DNA from: Roseomonas gilardii subsp. gilardii
GTDB taxonomy: Bacteria > Pseudomonadota > Alphaproteobacteria > Acetobacterales > Acetobacteraceae
Length of the DNA stretch: 64,000 bases
Reading direction: 5' to 3'
Assembly (NCBI RefSeq): GCF_023078375.1
Contig: NZ_CP095554.1
Coordinates: forward strand, 3,402,501 to 3,466,500
Position 1 is the stretch's first letter; every line of letters starts with the position of its first letter. This document shows, in pieces, positions 28,385-36,524 of the stretch. Below the pieces are notes generated by a model. The model saw nothing but the letters and a program-made list of their open reading frames with translations. It was not told the DNA's origin and ran no database searches. A program made the position numbers and the translations under genes.

Positions 28385-29632
28385 ATGGCGTTTCCGCTGG
28401 ATGACCCCGATGACGGAGAGGAGGCGGCCATAGCCCGCACCCCCAGGAACGAAAACGAGACCGGGGCCGCCAAGGCACCCGCGACGCGCCGCAAGGCCCC
28501 GGCGACGGAGAAGGCCGCCGTGACCAAGGCCGCCTCCGCCGGAGCCGCTCCGGCGAAGAAGGCGCCGGCGAAAGCGGCGGCGACGAAGGCCGTTGGGACA
28601 AAGGCCACCGCGGCAAAGGCCACGGTGACCAAGACCAAGGCGACCGGAACCACCGCGGCGAAGGCAGCGGCGCCGAAGACGGCTGCCGCGACCTCCCGCA
28701 AGGCACAGGTCGCGGCCGGCCCGGCCCCCGTGGCACGCGCCAGGGCACCGCGCAAGAAGGTCGCGCCGCCGGTGCTGGAACGGCTGGTGACGGCCGCCGT
28801 GACCTCGCTGGAGGATGACAAGGCGGAGAATGTGGTGGTGCTGGACATCGCCACCCGCTCCTCCTTCGCCGACCGGATGATCGTGGCGACCGGCCTGGCC
28901 GACCGCCAGATCCAGGCCATGGCCACGCATGTCGAGGAAGCGCTGGAGAAGGAGGGGGTGAAGCGCATCCGCTCCGAGACCTCGCCCGACTGGGTGCTGC
29001 TCGATGCGGGGGATCTGGTGATCCACCTGTTCAAGCCGGAGGCGCGCGAAACCTACGCCATCGAGCGCATGTGGGGACCGCACAGCCCCGACCACGAGGA
29101 GGCCTCCCCCGCCGGGGAGGGGGTAAACGGCCCGCCCGCCGCTGCTGCTGGCGGTCGGCAGGGCGAAGCCGGGTCCGGAAGCGGCGCTCTTCGCGCAGCA
29201 CAATGCCCGGCTGCGGCCCTCCCTGGTGCTGAAGGAATTCGCCGAGGGCAGCGGCAGCCCGGCGGAGATGCGGCGGCGGGAGGGCGAGGCCCTGCTCGCC
29301 GCCCTGCCCGACGGCGCCCTGGCCGTGGCGCTGGACCTGGGCGGAGACATGCCGGACAGCGAGACGCTGGCCCGGCTGACCGCGCGCTGGGAGGAGGCCG
29401 CCCGGCCGCTGGCTTTCCTGATCGGCGGGGCGGAGGGGCTGGACCCCGCCGTACTGGCGCGGGCGGACCACCGGATCTCGCTGGGGCGGCTGACCTGGCC
29501 GCACATGCTGGTGCGCGGCCTGCTGGCCGAGGCGCTGTTCCGGGCCCAGTGCATCCGCACGGGCCATCCCTATCACCGCGCCTGGCGGCCCTGATCAGAC
29601 GAGGAACGCATGTCCGCCACCGACGAGGATGA
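28385..29632 (+). CDS. rsfS: Ribosomal silencing factor RsfS with long Ala/Lys-rich N-terminus; frame lacks a normal stop
   Basis: RsfS binds L14 on the 50S subunit and blocks subunit joining in starvation. The core domain is at about 130-231 (LERLVTAAVTSLEDDKAENV, ADRMIVATGLADRQIQAMA, DWVLLDAGDLVIHLF, YAIERMWG). Before it lies a ~100-residue Ala/Lys/Thr-rich tail like a histone H1 or AlgP repeat, absent from ordinary RsfS (105-130 aa). After residue ~245 the frame runs on through rlmH as meaningless Gly/Ala/Arg-rich sequence to a TGA at 29630. The natural stop is probably the TAA at 29124-29126, one base out of frame after a G-rich run, so a 1-nt indel or frameshift is likely. ATG 28349 is an alternative start. 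Confidence 0.85.
   Translation: MAFPLDDPDDGEEAAIARTPRNENETGAAKAPATRRKAPATEKAAVTKAASAGAAPAKKAPAKAAATKAVGTKATAAKATVTKTKATGTTAAKAAAPKTAAATSRKAQVAAGPAPVARARAPRKKVAPPVLERLVTAAVTSLEDDKAENVVVLDIATRSSFADRMIVATGLADRQIQAMATHVEEALEKEGVKRIRSETSPDWVLLDAGDLVIHLFKPEARETYAIERMWGPHSPDHEEASPAGEGVNGPPAAAAGGRQGEAGSGSGALRAAQCPAAALPGAEGIRRGQRQPGGDAAAGGRGPARRPARRRPGRGAGPGRRHAGQRDAGPADRALGGGRPAAGFPDRRGGGAGPRRTGAGGPPDLAGAADLAAHAGARPAGRGAVPGPVHPHGPSLSPRLAALIRRGTHVRHRRG
29127..29594 (+). CDS. rlmH: 23S rRNA pseudouridine-1915 N3-methyltransferase RlmH
   Basis: SPOUT methyltransferase acting on 70S ribosomes, about 155 aa. LLLAVGRAKPGPEAALF is the N-terminal strand, LDLGGDMPDSETLA follows, and the knot region holds LAFLIGGAEGLDP with ISLGRLTWPHMLVRGLLAEALFRAQ and a C-terminal GHPYHR. 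The frame begins right after an in-frame TAA at 29124. No ATG, GTG or TTG precedes the first conserved strand: ACG 29127 (GGAGG 6 nt upstream) or one of three CTG codons at 29142-29150 would have to serve. The first ordinary codon, GTG 29226, would remove about 33 residues including the first strand. Confidence 0.82.
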   Translation, partial: TARPPLLLAVGRAKPGPEAALFAQHNARLRPSLVLKEFAEGSGSPAEMRRREGEALLAALPDGALAVALDLGGDMPDSETLARLTARWEEAARPLAFLIGGAEGLDPAVLARADHRISLGRLTWPHMLVRGLLAEALFRAQCIRTGHPYHRAWRP

Positions 29633-30143
29633 CGAGGACGAGGCCCCGCCCGGCATGCCGCCGGGCACGCCCTTCTACATGACGCCCACCGGCCATGCGG
29701 CGTTGCGCGAGGAGCTGCGGCGGCTCTGGGACGAGGAGCGGCCGAAGGTGGTCGAGGTGGTCTCCTGGGCCGCCTCGCTGGGCGACCGCAGCGAGAACGC
29801 GGACTACCAGTACGGCAAGCGGCGCCTGCGCGAGATCGACCGGCGCGTCCGCTTCCTGCGCAAGCGGCTGGAGAAGGCCCAGGTGGTCGATCCGGCGGCG
29901 CAGGCGCGGCGCGACCAGGTCTTCTTCGGCGCCACCGTCACCTATGCGCGCGAGGACGACACGGAGGTCACCGTGACCATCGTGGGGGTGGACGAGACCG
30001 ATCTCTCCCAGGGGCGGATCAGCTGGGTCTCGCCCGTGGCGCGCGCCCTGCTCGGCAGGCGGGTCGGCGACCTGCCGCGCCTGCGCACGCCCCAGGGCAG
30101 CGAGGAGATCGAGGTGGTGGCGATCCGCTATCCCGACCGCTGA
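29610..30143 (+). CDS. greB: Transcription elongation factor GreB
   Basis: Rescues backtracked RNA polymerase by stimulating transcript cleavage. The 177-aa protein has an acidic lead of 10-12 residues (DEDDEDE), then the coiled coil with SLGDRSENADYQYGKRRLRE, where the SENADYxYGKRRLREIDRR form is GreB-specific, and the C-terminal FKBP-like domain (ISWVSPVARALLGRRVGD). ATG 29610 lies 15 nt after the rlmH stop with GAGGAA upstream. Confidence 0.93.
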   Translation: MSATDEDDEDEAPPGMPPGTPFYMTPTGHAALREELRRLWDEERPKVVEVVSWAASLGDRSENADYQYGKRRLREIDRRVRFLRKRLEKAQVVDPAAQARRDQVFFGATVTYAREDDTEVTVTIVGVDETDLSQGRISWVSPVARALLGRRVGDLPRLRTPQGSEEIEVVAIRYPDR

Positions 30144-30161
30144 TCGCGTCCCGGCCCGGCC

Positions 30162-30596
30162 TCAGCCCGGCAGGCAGCGCAGGGTGTCGGCGTGGCCGCG
30201 TGCCAGGACCGGCTTCGTGCCCTCGGGGCAGGCCAGTTGCTGCCGCCGCGCCGGGGGCAGGCCCTGGAACCATTCATACACCGAGCCGCCATCGCCGCCG
30301 CCTTGGCCGCCCTGGCCCGGGCCGGTCGCCAGGCGGCTGCCGCGCCCGTCGCAACGCCCCGGATGGCCGGGCATGGGGCGGCCGCCATGCGGACAGAGCC
30401 AGCGTTGCAGGGCCTGCATCTCGGACGGCGAGAGCCGCAGGGTCCGGGCCGTGCGGTCGCGCGGCGCCGCCTCCGCCATGCCCAGGCCCGGGAGGGGCGA
30501 GAGCAGGGCGAGGAGGAGCAGGCTGGCGGAGCCAGTCCGGCGGAGCGGGAGAAGGGCGGGAGGGGGCACGGCGCGGCCGGTGATACCATCCGGCAC
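30162..30596 (-). CDS. Hypothetical secreted protein
   Basis: 144-aa protein from GTG 30596. An N-terminal hydrophobic segment (SASLLLLALLSPLPGLGMAEA, about 23-43) ends in a possible signal-peptidase site. The mature part has four cysteines (LCPHG, RCDG, ACPEG, RCLPG), suggesting two disulfides, and a Gly-rich centre. Not a family I recognise. It is convergent with greB and lies 24 nt after the asmA-like stop on the same strand. Confidence 0.55.
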   Translation of the reverse strand: MPDGITGRAVPPPALLPLRRTGSASLLLLALLSPLPGLGMAEAAPRDRTARTLRLSPSEMQALQRWLCPHGGRPMPGHPGRCDGRGSRLATGPGQGGQGGGDGGSVYEWFQGLPPARRQQLACPEGTKPVLARGHADTLRCLPG

Positions 30597-30620
30597 CGCC
30601 GGGCGGAAACCGCCCTCCCC

Positions 30621-32579
30621 TCAGCCGCCCTTCCTGCCCCGCGCGATGAGGCCCTGGCAACGGTTGTCGTCGCCGACGCCGAACTGGATCGTCGGCAGGA
30701 TCGCCAGCGGCGCGGCGAGGAAGCCAAGCCCGACGGCGGCACCGGCACGGATGCCGCCCTCGGCCGGGTCGATCCCCACGGAAGGGTCGCGGAAGGTGCC
30801 GCCGATCAGGATCGGCGCCGGCAACTGCCCGATGGTGAAATGCTTGGAATCGCTGCGGAGGCGGTAGTCCAGCCTTTCCCGCCCCAGATCCACCGTGCCC
30901 TTGCCGGCGATCAGCACATCCTCCGTGTCCAGCAGCAGGGCGCGGGTGTCGAGCACGCCGCGGCGCAGGGTGAAGTCGCCGACGAAGCATTCCACCTGCG
31001 TCCGGTCCGGCAGCTTGAGCAGGGACAGGACCGCATTGCCCAGCCGCAGGCCGGACAGGTCCACCAGCAGGGCGCTGAGATTGCCGCCCCCCGCCATGCT
31101 CAGGGTCAGGGAGCCGTTGCCGCTGCCCAGGATCTCGGCGAGCGACTTGCCGGTGCCGTCGATGACCGCGCGGCCGCCGATCAGGCCGGAGCCCTGGAAG
31201 CCGGTGGGCTGCATCAGCCGCGACAGGTCCACGCGCTGGAACTGGATGTCCGCCCGCGCGCCCAGGGCGCCGTTCGCCTGCGGCGTCAGGGCGATCACGC
31301 CGGCGATGCGGCCCTTGCCGACATCGAAGCTGACCGGGTTGAGCCGCACGGCGCCATTGTCGATCGTCATGTCCACGGCCATGCCATCGAAGGGGATCTG
31401 GCGGCCCCGGATACTGTCGGCGCGGTAGTTCAGCTTCACATCCGCCATGTTCAGCTTGGGCAGGCTGACCGGCGTGTCCGGCAGGACGCGGCTGCTGCGC
31501 TCGTCGCGGGCCAGTTCCCGGCGCTGCTGCGCGGTCTGGCCGGGGGTGGAGGCGCGGCCCGGGGTCTCGCCGATGAAGCCGCCGAGGTCGGCGAGGTCCA
31601 CCTGCTTCGAATGCAGATCCGCTTCGACCTGCGGCTTGGCGCCTCCGGTGGTGACGGCAATGGTGCCGGACAGGTCGCTGCTGCCGACGCGGCCGTCGAA
31701 GTCGCGGAAGCGCACCCGGCCCTGGGCATAGTCGAGGTTGCCCGACACCCGGTAGTTCGGCGTGCGGGCGAAGGGGATGCCCGTCAGCGGCTGCAGCAGC
31801 GCCATGTCCGGCCCCTGCAGCACCAGGTTCACATCGGCGCCCTGCATGGCCAGGGGGTTCTGCACCGTGCCCTTCAGCGACACATTGGTCGGCCCGTTGA
31901 CGAGCTTCATCTCGATCGGCCAGGGGCGGCTCTGGTCCTGCAGATAGGCGGGGCCGCCGGCCAGGGCCTCGCCGGTGATGCGCTGGCCCGCATAGGTGCC
32001 GTCCGCCGTCACGGCGATGCGCGGGTCCGGCGTCTCCTCGTCCCGCGTGGCGATGCCGAGCTGGAAATCCGCCTTCAGCGCCGGGTTCACCACATGCGCC
32101 CGGCCATCGACGATCCGCAGCACGCCGATGCGCGGGGCGCTGGCGGCCTTGTCCTGCTTCGGTGCGTCCTCGCCGGCCGGCTTGCCGACATCGAAGGCGT
32201 AGTTGGTGCGGCCATCCGCATGGGCCAGCGCGGCGACCTGCGGGTGCTCCACCGTCACCGAGGGAATGGCGATGGCGCGGTGGTGCCAGTATTCCATGAC
32301 ATCGACCTGCACGGTGGTGCGCGGCACCTGGGCGAAGGGCTCCTCCGCCTCGAACCCGTCCGGATTGGCGACGCGCAGGTCATCCACCACGATCTCGGTG
32401 ATCCGGCCGGGACGCACATGCAGGTGCGCGATCGTCACCTTTCGGCCCAGCGCGGCCGAAGCCTGGCGTTCGGCCAGGGGGATGAACCAGTCCCAGGACC
32501 AGAAGGCGACGATCAGGGCCAGCAGGACGAGCGGGACGCCGATCCAGAAGGGCCACCGGGGGAAACGCCGCTGCGCCAT
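30621..32579 (-). CDS. AsmA family protein
   Basis: 652-aa inner-membrane anchored periplasmic protein of the AsmA/TamB-like superfamily, which shuttles or organises lipids between membranes. One N-terminal membrane helix (about 9-28, WPFWIGVPLVLLALIVAF) precedes the AsmA N-terminal domain (GRKVTIAHLHVRPGRITEIVV, then VANPDGF). The C-terminal part has the repeating beta-strand pattern typical of the long groove, with VSFDVGKGRIAG and SGNGSLTLSMAGG. ATG 32579. Probably monocistronic or leading the downstream secreted protein gene. Confidence 0.88.
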   Translation of the reverse strand: MAQRRFPRWPFWIGVPLVLLALIVAFWSWDWFIPLAERQASAALGRKVTIAHLHVRPGRITEIVVDDLRVANPDGFEAEEPFAQVPRTTVQVDVMEYWHHRAIAIPSVTVEHPQVAALAHADGRTNYAFDVGKPAGEDAPKQDKAASAPRIGVLRIVDGRAHVVNPALKADFQLGIATRDEETPDPRIAVTADGTYAGQRITGEALAGGPAYLQDQSRPWPIEMKLVNGPTNVSLKGTVQNPLAMQGADVNLVLQGPDMALLQPLTGIPFARTPNYRVSGNLDYAQGRVRFRDFDGRVGSSDLSGTIAVTTGGAKPQVEADLHSKQVDLADLGGFIGETPGRASTPGQTAQQRRELARDERSSRVLPDTPVSLPKLNMADVKLNYRADSIRGRQIPFDGMAVDMTIDNGAVRLNPVSFDVGKGRIAGVIALTPQANGALGARADIQFQRVDLSRLMQPTGFQGSGLIGGRAVIDGTGKSLAEILGSGNGSLTLSMAGGGNLSALLVDLSGLRLGNAVLSLLKLPDRTQVECFVGDFTLRRGVLDTRALLLDTEDVLIAGKGTVDLGRERLDYRLRSDSKHFTIGQLPAPILIGGTFRDPSVGIDPAEGGIRAGAAVGLGFLAAPLAILPTIQFGVGDDNRCQGLIARGRKGG

Positions 32580-32793
32580 GGAACCTCGCGGGGATGCTGC
32601 GGGCCGGCCGTGCCGGCGCGGTGTCAGGAGCGGTTTGATCGGTAAAGCGCCGGCTTCCTCCCCAGGGTTCGTCGCATGGCGCCACTTTCTCGTGAGGCGT
32701 CGGTTCCGGGGTTGAAACGGCTCAACGCAATGTGAGGCGGTGCCGGCATCCGGGGTGGAGGCGGCAGCCGGGAGGGCGGGCTATGGCGGATGG

Positions 32794-33708
32794 GTGCGCA
32801 AGCTCCTGATCCTGGCGATTCTCCTCCTTCCCACGGCCTGCGCCACCCCTCCCCCCACCGCCGCCCCGCCCGAAAGGCTGATCCCCGAGGTCCGCGACCC
32901 CGGCCGCGCGCCGCTGGTCCATGCCGCGGTCCGCGAATGGGAGGCCTGGGGGAAGCTGGTGCTCACGGGGTGGGAGCCGGTGCTGGACGGCCATGCGATC
33001 CCCTCCCCCGCCAACTTCCCCCGCGTCCTCGCCTATTGGGAGGCGGTGCCGGGCAACCGTGGCGTGGCGCGGCAGCACCAGCGGCTGCATGACGCGCTGA
33101 TGCTGGCCATGGCCCAGGACGGGCAGGAGCCGGTGGAGCCCGCCATCTCGCTCTGGGCCTATCCCTTCTGGTCCGCCGCCTTCATCAGCTACGTGATGGA
33201 ACAGGCCGGGATCGGCGAGGCGGACTTCACCCCCTCCGCCCGGCATGCCGCCTATATCGATGGGCTGCTGGCGCGCGCCTCCTGGGACCCGGAGGGCGCG
33301 GCCTTCCGGCCCCGCGCGCCGGAGGAATACGCGCCGCAGCCGGGCGACCTGCTCTGCGCCGACCGCTCCACCGGCAACCAGTTGCTGAGCTGGGCCGAGC
33401 GGATGGCGGAAACGGGGGCCTTCCGGCCGATGCATTGCGACGTGGTGGTGTCGGGCCAGCCAGGGCTGGTGCAGGCGATCGGCGGCAATGTGCGCGACGC
33501 GGTGGTGCTGCGCCGCCTGCCGGCGGATGAGAAGGGCCGGGTGAAACCGGCGCCGTACGGGGAGGCTGGATTCTTCGTGGTGTTCGAGAACCGGTTGGGA
33601 CAGCGCGGCATGGCGCGGCATGAGGGCAGGCCGGCGCCGGCCTCTCCGGATGGGCTGGCGACCCTCTCCGCCGCGGCGCCTTCCGACGGCCTCATGGAGG
33701 ATCGCTGA
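32794..33708 (+). CDS. DUF2272 family lipoprotein
   Basis: About 304 aa from GTG 32794. The start is placed at VRKLLILAILLLPTACATP, a lipoprotein signal with the acylated Cys after Thr-Ala; the longer frame from 32740 would put 18 charged/Gly residues in front of it. The rest matches the DUF2272 pattern of Rhodospirillales: WEAWGKLVL, PAISLWAYPFWSAAFISYVMEQAG, and QPGDLLCADRS, which resembles an NlpC/P60-like peptidase fold. A role in cell-wall turnover is possible but unproven. Confidence 0.82.
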   Translation: MRKLLILAILLLPTACATPPPTAAPPERLIPEVRDPGRAPLVHAAVREWEAWGKLVLTGWEPVLDGHAIPSPANFPRVLAYWEAVPGNRGVARQHQRLHDALMLAMAQDGQEPVEPAISLWAYPFWSAAFISYVMEQAGIGEADFTPSARHAAYIDGLLARASWDPEGAAFRPRAPEEYAPQPGDLLCADRSTGNQLLSWAERMAETGAFRPMHCDVVVSGQPGLVQAIGGNVRDAVVLRRLPADEKGRVKPAPYGEAGFFVVFENRLGQRGMARHEGRPAPASPDGLATLSAAAPSDGLMEDR

Positions 33709-33759
33709 GGCGGGGAGGCCGAGAGCGTACGCCAGCGCGGGGAACTCCTGGCCGCGAAG

Positions 33760-33954
33760 GTGGCCTATCTCGTACTCGGCACGCATTCGCGGCAGATCGA
33801 GGGGGAGATCTTCGGGATGAAGCTGGCCGCCGGCGGCTGGATGCTGGAGATGGAGCGGCCCGCGATCCTCCACCTCCATGAGCGGGGGCCCCATGTGACC
33901 GTGGATGGCGTCCAGGGCTGGCGGAATCTCTCCCTTTGCCCCATGCCCGCCTGA
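33760..33954 (+). CDS. Small hypothetical protein
   Basis: 64 aa from GTG 33760, ending in a Met-Pro-Ala. The frame is the same as the preceding gene and is open back to its stop at 33708, so the true start may lie upstream at an unusual codon. The composition (VAYLVLGTHSRQIEGEIFGM, GGWMLEMERPAILHLHERGP) looks like real protein rather than shadow sequence. No family recognised. Confidence 0.45.
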   Translation: MAYLVLGTHSRQIEGEIFGMKLAAGGWMLEMERPAILHLHERGPHVTVDGVQGWRNLSLCPMPA

Positions 33955-34020
33955 CCGCGCGGCGGCGGCTCCTGTTCCCCGCGACCCGGCGCCGGACGGC
34001 CGCCGTTGAGCCGCACGCTG

Positions 34021-34050
34021 TTGACAGGGAGGGGACGAGGCCGCTACCCG
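34021..34050 (+). promoter_or_regulatory. Possible fabD promoter
   Basis: TTGACA at 34021-34026, with TACCCG 18 nt further on as a weak -10, lies 44 nt before fabD. Only the -35 is convincing. Confidence 0.35.
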
Positions 34051-34093
34051 CCTCCCCTTCCTGATGATCCCTCACACCACAGGTGCGTGAACC

Positions 34094-35053
34094 ATGGCCC
34101 TCGCCTTCGTGTTTCCGGGACAGGGCAGCCAGGCTGTCGGCATGGGCCGGGAGCTGGCCGCCGCCTTCGCGCCGGCGCGCGAGGTCTTCGAGGCGGTGGA
34201 CGAGACGCTGAAGCAGAACCTCTCGCGCCTGATGTTCGAGGGGCCGATCGAGGAGCTGACGCTGACCGCCAATGCCCAGCCGGCGCTGATGGCCGTCTCG
34301 CTGGCGGCCCTGCGGGTGCTGGAGAGCGAGGGCGGCTTCGCGCTGCGTGACAAGGCGGCGCTGGTGGCCGGGCATTCGCTCGGCGAGTACAGCGCCCTGG
34401 CCGCCGCCGGCAGCTTCGACGTGCCGACCGCCGCGCGGCTGCTGCGCCTGCGTGGCGAGGCCATGCAGAAGGCGGTGCCGGCGGGGATCGGCGCCATGGC
34501 GGCCCTGCTGGGCGCCGAGGCGGAGCAGGCCCGCGCGATCTGCGAGCGCGCCGCCGCCGATCCGGAGACGGGCCGGCGCGAGGTGGCCGAGATGGCCAAC
34601 GACAATGGTGGCGGCCAGGTGGTGATCTCCGGCCACAAGGGCGCCATCGAGCGGGCCATCGAGATCGCGAAGGCCGAAGGGATCAAGCGCGCCATGCTGC
34701 TCCCCGTTTCCGCGCCCTTCCACTGCTCCCTGATGGCCCCGGCCGCGGATGCGATGGGTGAGGCGCTGGAGCGCGCCACCGTGAACGCCCCCGCCGTGCC
34801 GGTGGTGGCCAATGTGACCGCCGCCAAGGTGACGGCCCCGGCGCAGATCCGCGAGCTGCTGGTGAAGCAGGTCACCGGCTCGGTGCGCTGGCGCGAAAGC
34901 GTGGCGGCGATGGTGGCCATGGGCTGCGACCGCTTCGTCGAGATCGGCGCCGGCAAGGTGCTGACCGGGCTGATGAAGCGCAACGCGCCGGACGCCACGG
35001 CCATGGCCTGCGGCACGCCGGCGGAGATCGAGGCGGTGCTGAAGGCCCTCTGA
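34094..35053 (+). CDS. fabD: Malonyl-CoA:ACP S-malonyltransferase
   Basis: Moves malonyl from CoA to ACP at the start of fatty acid synthesis. The 319-aa protein begins FVFPGQGSQAVGMG; the nucleophile is S95 in GHSLGEYS, with the catalytic His at 210 in SAPFHCSLM. Full family length. It opens a fabD-fabG-acpP-fabF cluster; gaps of 171 and 294 nt to the next genes leave room for internal promoters. Confidence 0.97.
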   Translation: MALAFVFPGQGSQAVGMGRELAAAFAPAREVFEAVDETLKQNLSRLMFEGPIEELTLTANAQPALMAVSLAALRVLESEGGFALRDKAALVAGHSLGEYSALAAAGSFDVPTAARLLRLRGEAMQKAVPAGIGAMAALLGAEAEQARAICERAAADPETGRREVAEMANDNGGGQVVISGHKGAIERAIEIAKAEGIKRAMLLPVSAPFHCSLMAPAADAMGEALERATVNAPAVPVVANVTAAKVTAPAQIRELLVKQVTGSVRWRESVAAMVAMGCDRFVEIGAGKVLTGLMKRNAPDATAMACGTPAEIEAVLKAL

Positions 35054-35224
35054 GGGCCGGCCCCAGCCCGTTCGCGGGCCATGGGGCCGACACGGAATTG
35101 TTTCGGCGCCACCATGGCACCCTCCCGCTCCCGGAGGGGGATGCCGCCCTGGACGGGCGGCGCGCCAGGGGCACAGGCAGGATCGACCCGCGCGGCGGGT
35201 TCCGGACTGAGGAGAGCGGTTACC

Positions 35225-35962
35225 ATGTTCCGACTGGACGGAAAGGCGGCGCTGGTCACGGGCGCCACGGGCGGCATCGGTGCCGCGATCGCGCGGGCGC
35301 TGCATGCCCAGGGCGCGGAAGTGGCGCTGACCGGCCGGCGGGAGAGCGAACTCGCCGCCCTGGCCGAGGCGCTGGGCGAACGGGTGACGGTGATCCCGGC
35401 CGACCTTTCCGACCCCGAGGCGCCGGCGGCGCTGGTGGAGAAGGTCGAGGCCGAGCTCGGCGGGCTGGACATCCTGGTGAACAACGCCGGGCTGACCCGC
35501 GACGGGCTGGCGCTGCGCATGGGCGACAAGGACTGGTCGGATGTCCTGGAGGTGGACCTGACGGCGCCCTTCCGCCTAGCGCGGGCCTCGCTGCGCGGGA
35601 TGATGAAGCGCCGCGCGGGGCGGATCGTCTCCATCGCCTCCATCGTCGGCGTCACCGGCAATCCGGGCCAGGCGAACTACGCGGCGGCCAAGGCCGGGCT
35701 GATCGGCATGAGCAAGTCCCTGGCCCAGGAGGTCGCCACCCGCGGCGTGACCGTGAACGTGGTCGCGCCGGGCTTCGTGAAGACCGCCATGACCGATGCG
35801 CTGAACGAGGCACAGAAGGGCGCCATCATGGCCCGCATCCCCATGCAGAAGATGGGCCTGCCCGAGGATATCGCCGCCGCCGTGGCCTATCTGGCCTCCG
35901 ACGAGGCCGGCTGGGTGACCGGCCAGACCCTGCATGTGAATGGCGGGATGGCGATGATCTGA
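35225..35962 (+). CDS. fabG: 3-oxoacyl-ACP reductase
   Basis: SDR reductase of the elongation cycle, 245 aa, NADPH-dependent. The TGATGGIG cofactor loop is at 12-19, NNAG near 86-89, and the triad is S139, Y152, K156 in ASIVGVTGNPGQANYAAAK. VAPGFVKTAMTDAL and the C-terminal GGMAMI are characteristic of FabG. ATG 35225 follows GAGGAGAGCG. It lies between fabD and acpP, the conserved fab order. Confidence 0.96.
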   Translation: MFRLDGKAALVTGATGGIGAAIARALHAQGAEVALTGRRESELAALAEALGERVTVIPADLSDPEAPAALVEKVEAELGGLDILVNNAGLTRDGLALRMGDKDWSDVLEVDLTAPFRLARASLRGMMKRRAGRIVSIASIVGVTGNPGQANYAAAKAGLIGMSKSLAQEVATRGVTVNVVAPGFVKTAMTDALNEAQKGAIMARIPMQKMGLPEDIAAAVAYLASDEAGWVTGQTLHVNGGMAMI

Positions 35963-36256
35963 AGCCGCGCGGGCGGGCACTGTGGCGGGACTCCATCCGG
36001 GCCGCCCTCCCCGCCTCGCCGCCCTTTCCCGATTCGGAGTGGCACGGGATGGGGCAAGGCTGCCACGCTGGACCGGGATGATGGCAGGGGAATGGCGTTC
36101 GGCGCTTTCTATCCCCTAGGCCACCCGAAACTTACGTGATAAGGCCCCCCGCCTGCGCCGCACCGATTGTCCCCGGTTCATTTCCGGGACAGGTTTCCGG
36201 CCGGCACGGAATTCAGGCGGGTGCCATCCCGCCGCCTACAGAGAGAGCAGCCGCGC

Positions 36257-36496
36257 ATGAGCGAAACCGCCGACAAGGTGAAGAAGATCGTTGTCGAGCA
36301 CCTGGGCGTCGAGGAGTCCAAGGTGAACGAGGGCGCCTCCTTCATCGACGACCTGGGCGCTGACAGCCTCGACACCGTCGAGCTGGTGATGGCCTTTGAG
36401 GAGGCTTTCGGCGTCGAGATCCCCGACGACGCGGCCGAGAAGATCACCACCGTCGGTGACGCCATCAAGTACATCGAGGAGCACAAGACCGCCTGA
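36257..36496 (+). CDS. acpP: Acyl carrier protein
   Basis: 79-aa acidic carrier of growing acyl chains. The phosphopantetheine site is S37 in [13 protein letters not shown]. The 294-nt leader upstream probably holds a strong separate promoter, as ACP is among the most abundant proteins. A perfect hairpin spans the stop codon, 28 nt before fabF. Confidence 0.98.
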   Translation: MSETADKVKKIVVEHLGVEESKVNEGASFIDDLGADSLDTVELVMAFEEAFGVEIPDDAAEKITTVGDAIKYIEEHKTA

Positions 36497-36504
36497 GGCG
36501 GTCT
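36486..36504 (+). terminator. Hairpin with the acpP stop codon as its loop
   Basis: AGACCGCC-TGA-GGCGGTCT: 8-bp perfect arms around the TGA stop of acpP, 20 nt before the fabF start. It is followed by GGGTTCTCC, not a true U-tract. It may protect the acpP 3' end or act as a partial terminator that lowers fabF relative to acpP. Confidence 0.6.
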
Positions 36505-36524
36505 GGGTTCTCCGGGGAATCGCA

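Noticed and set aside
30192-32645. 817-codon open frame antisense to the AsmA gene
   Set aside because: Shadow frame without motifs; the minus-strand AsmA frame has clear homology and start.
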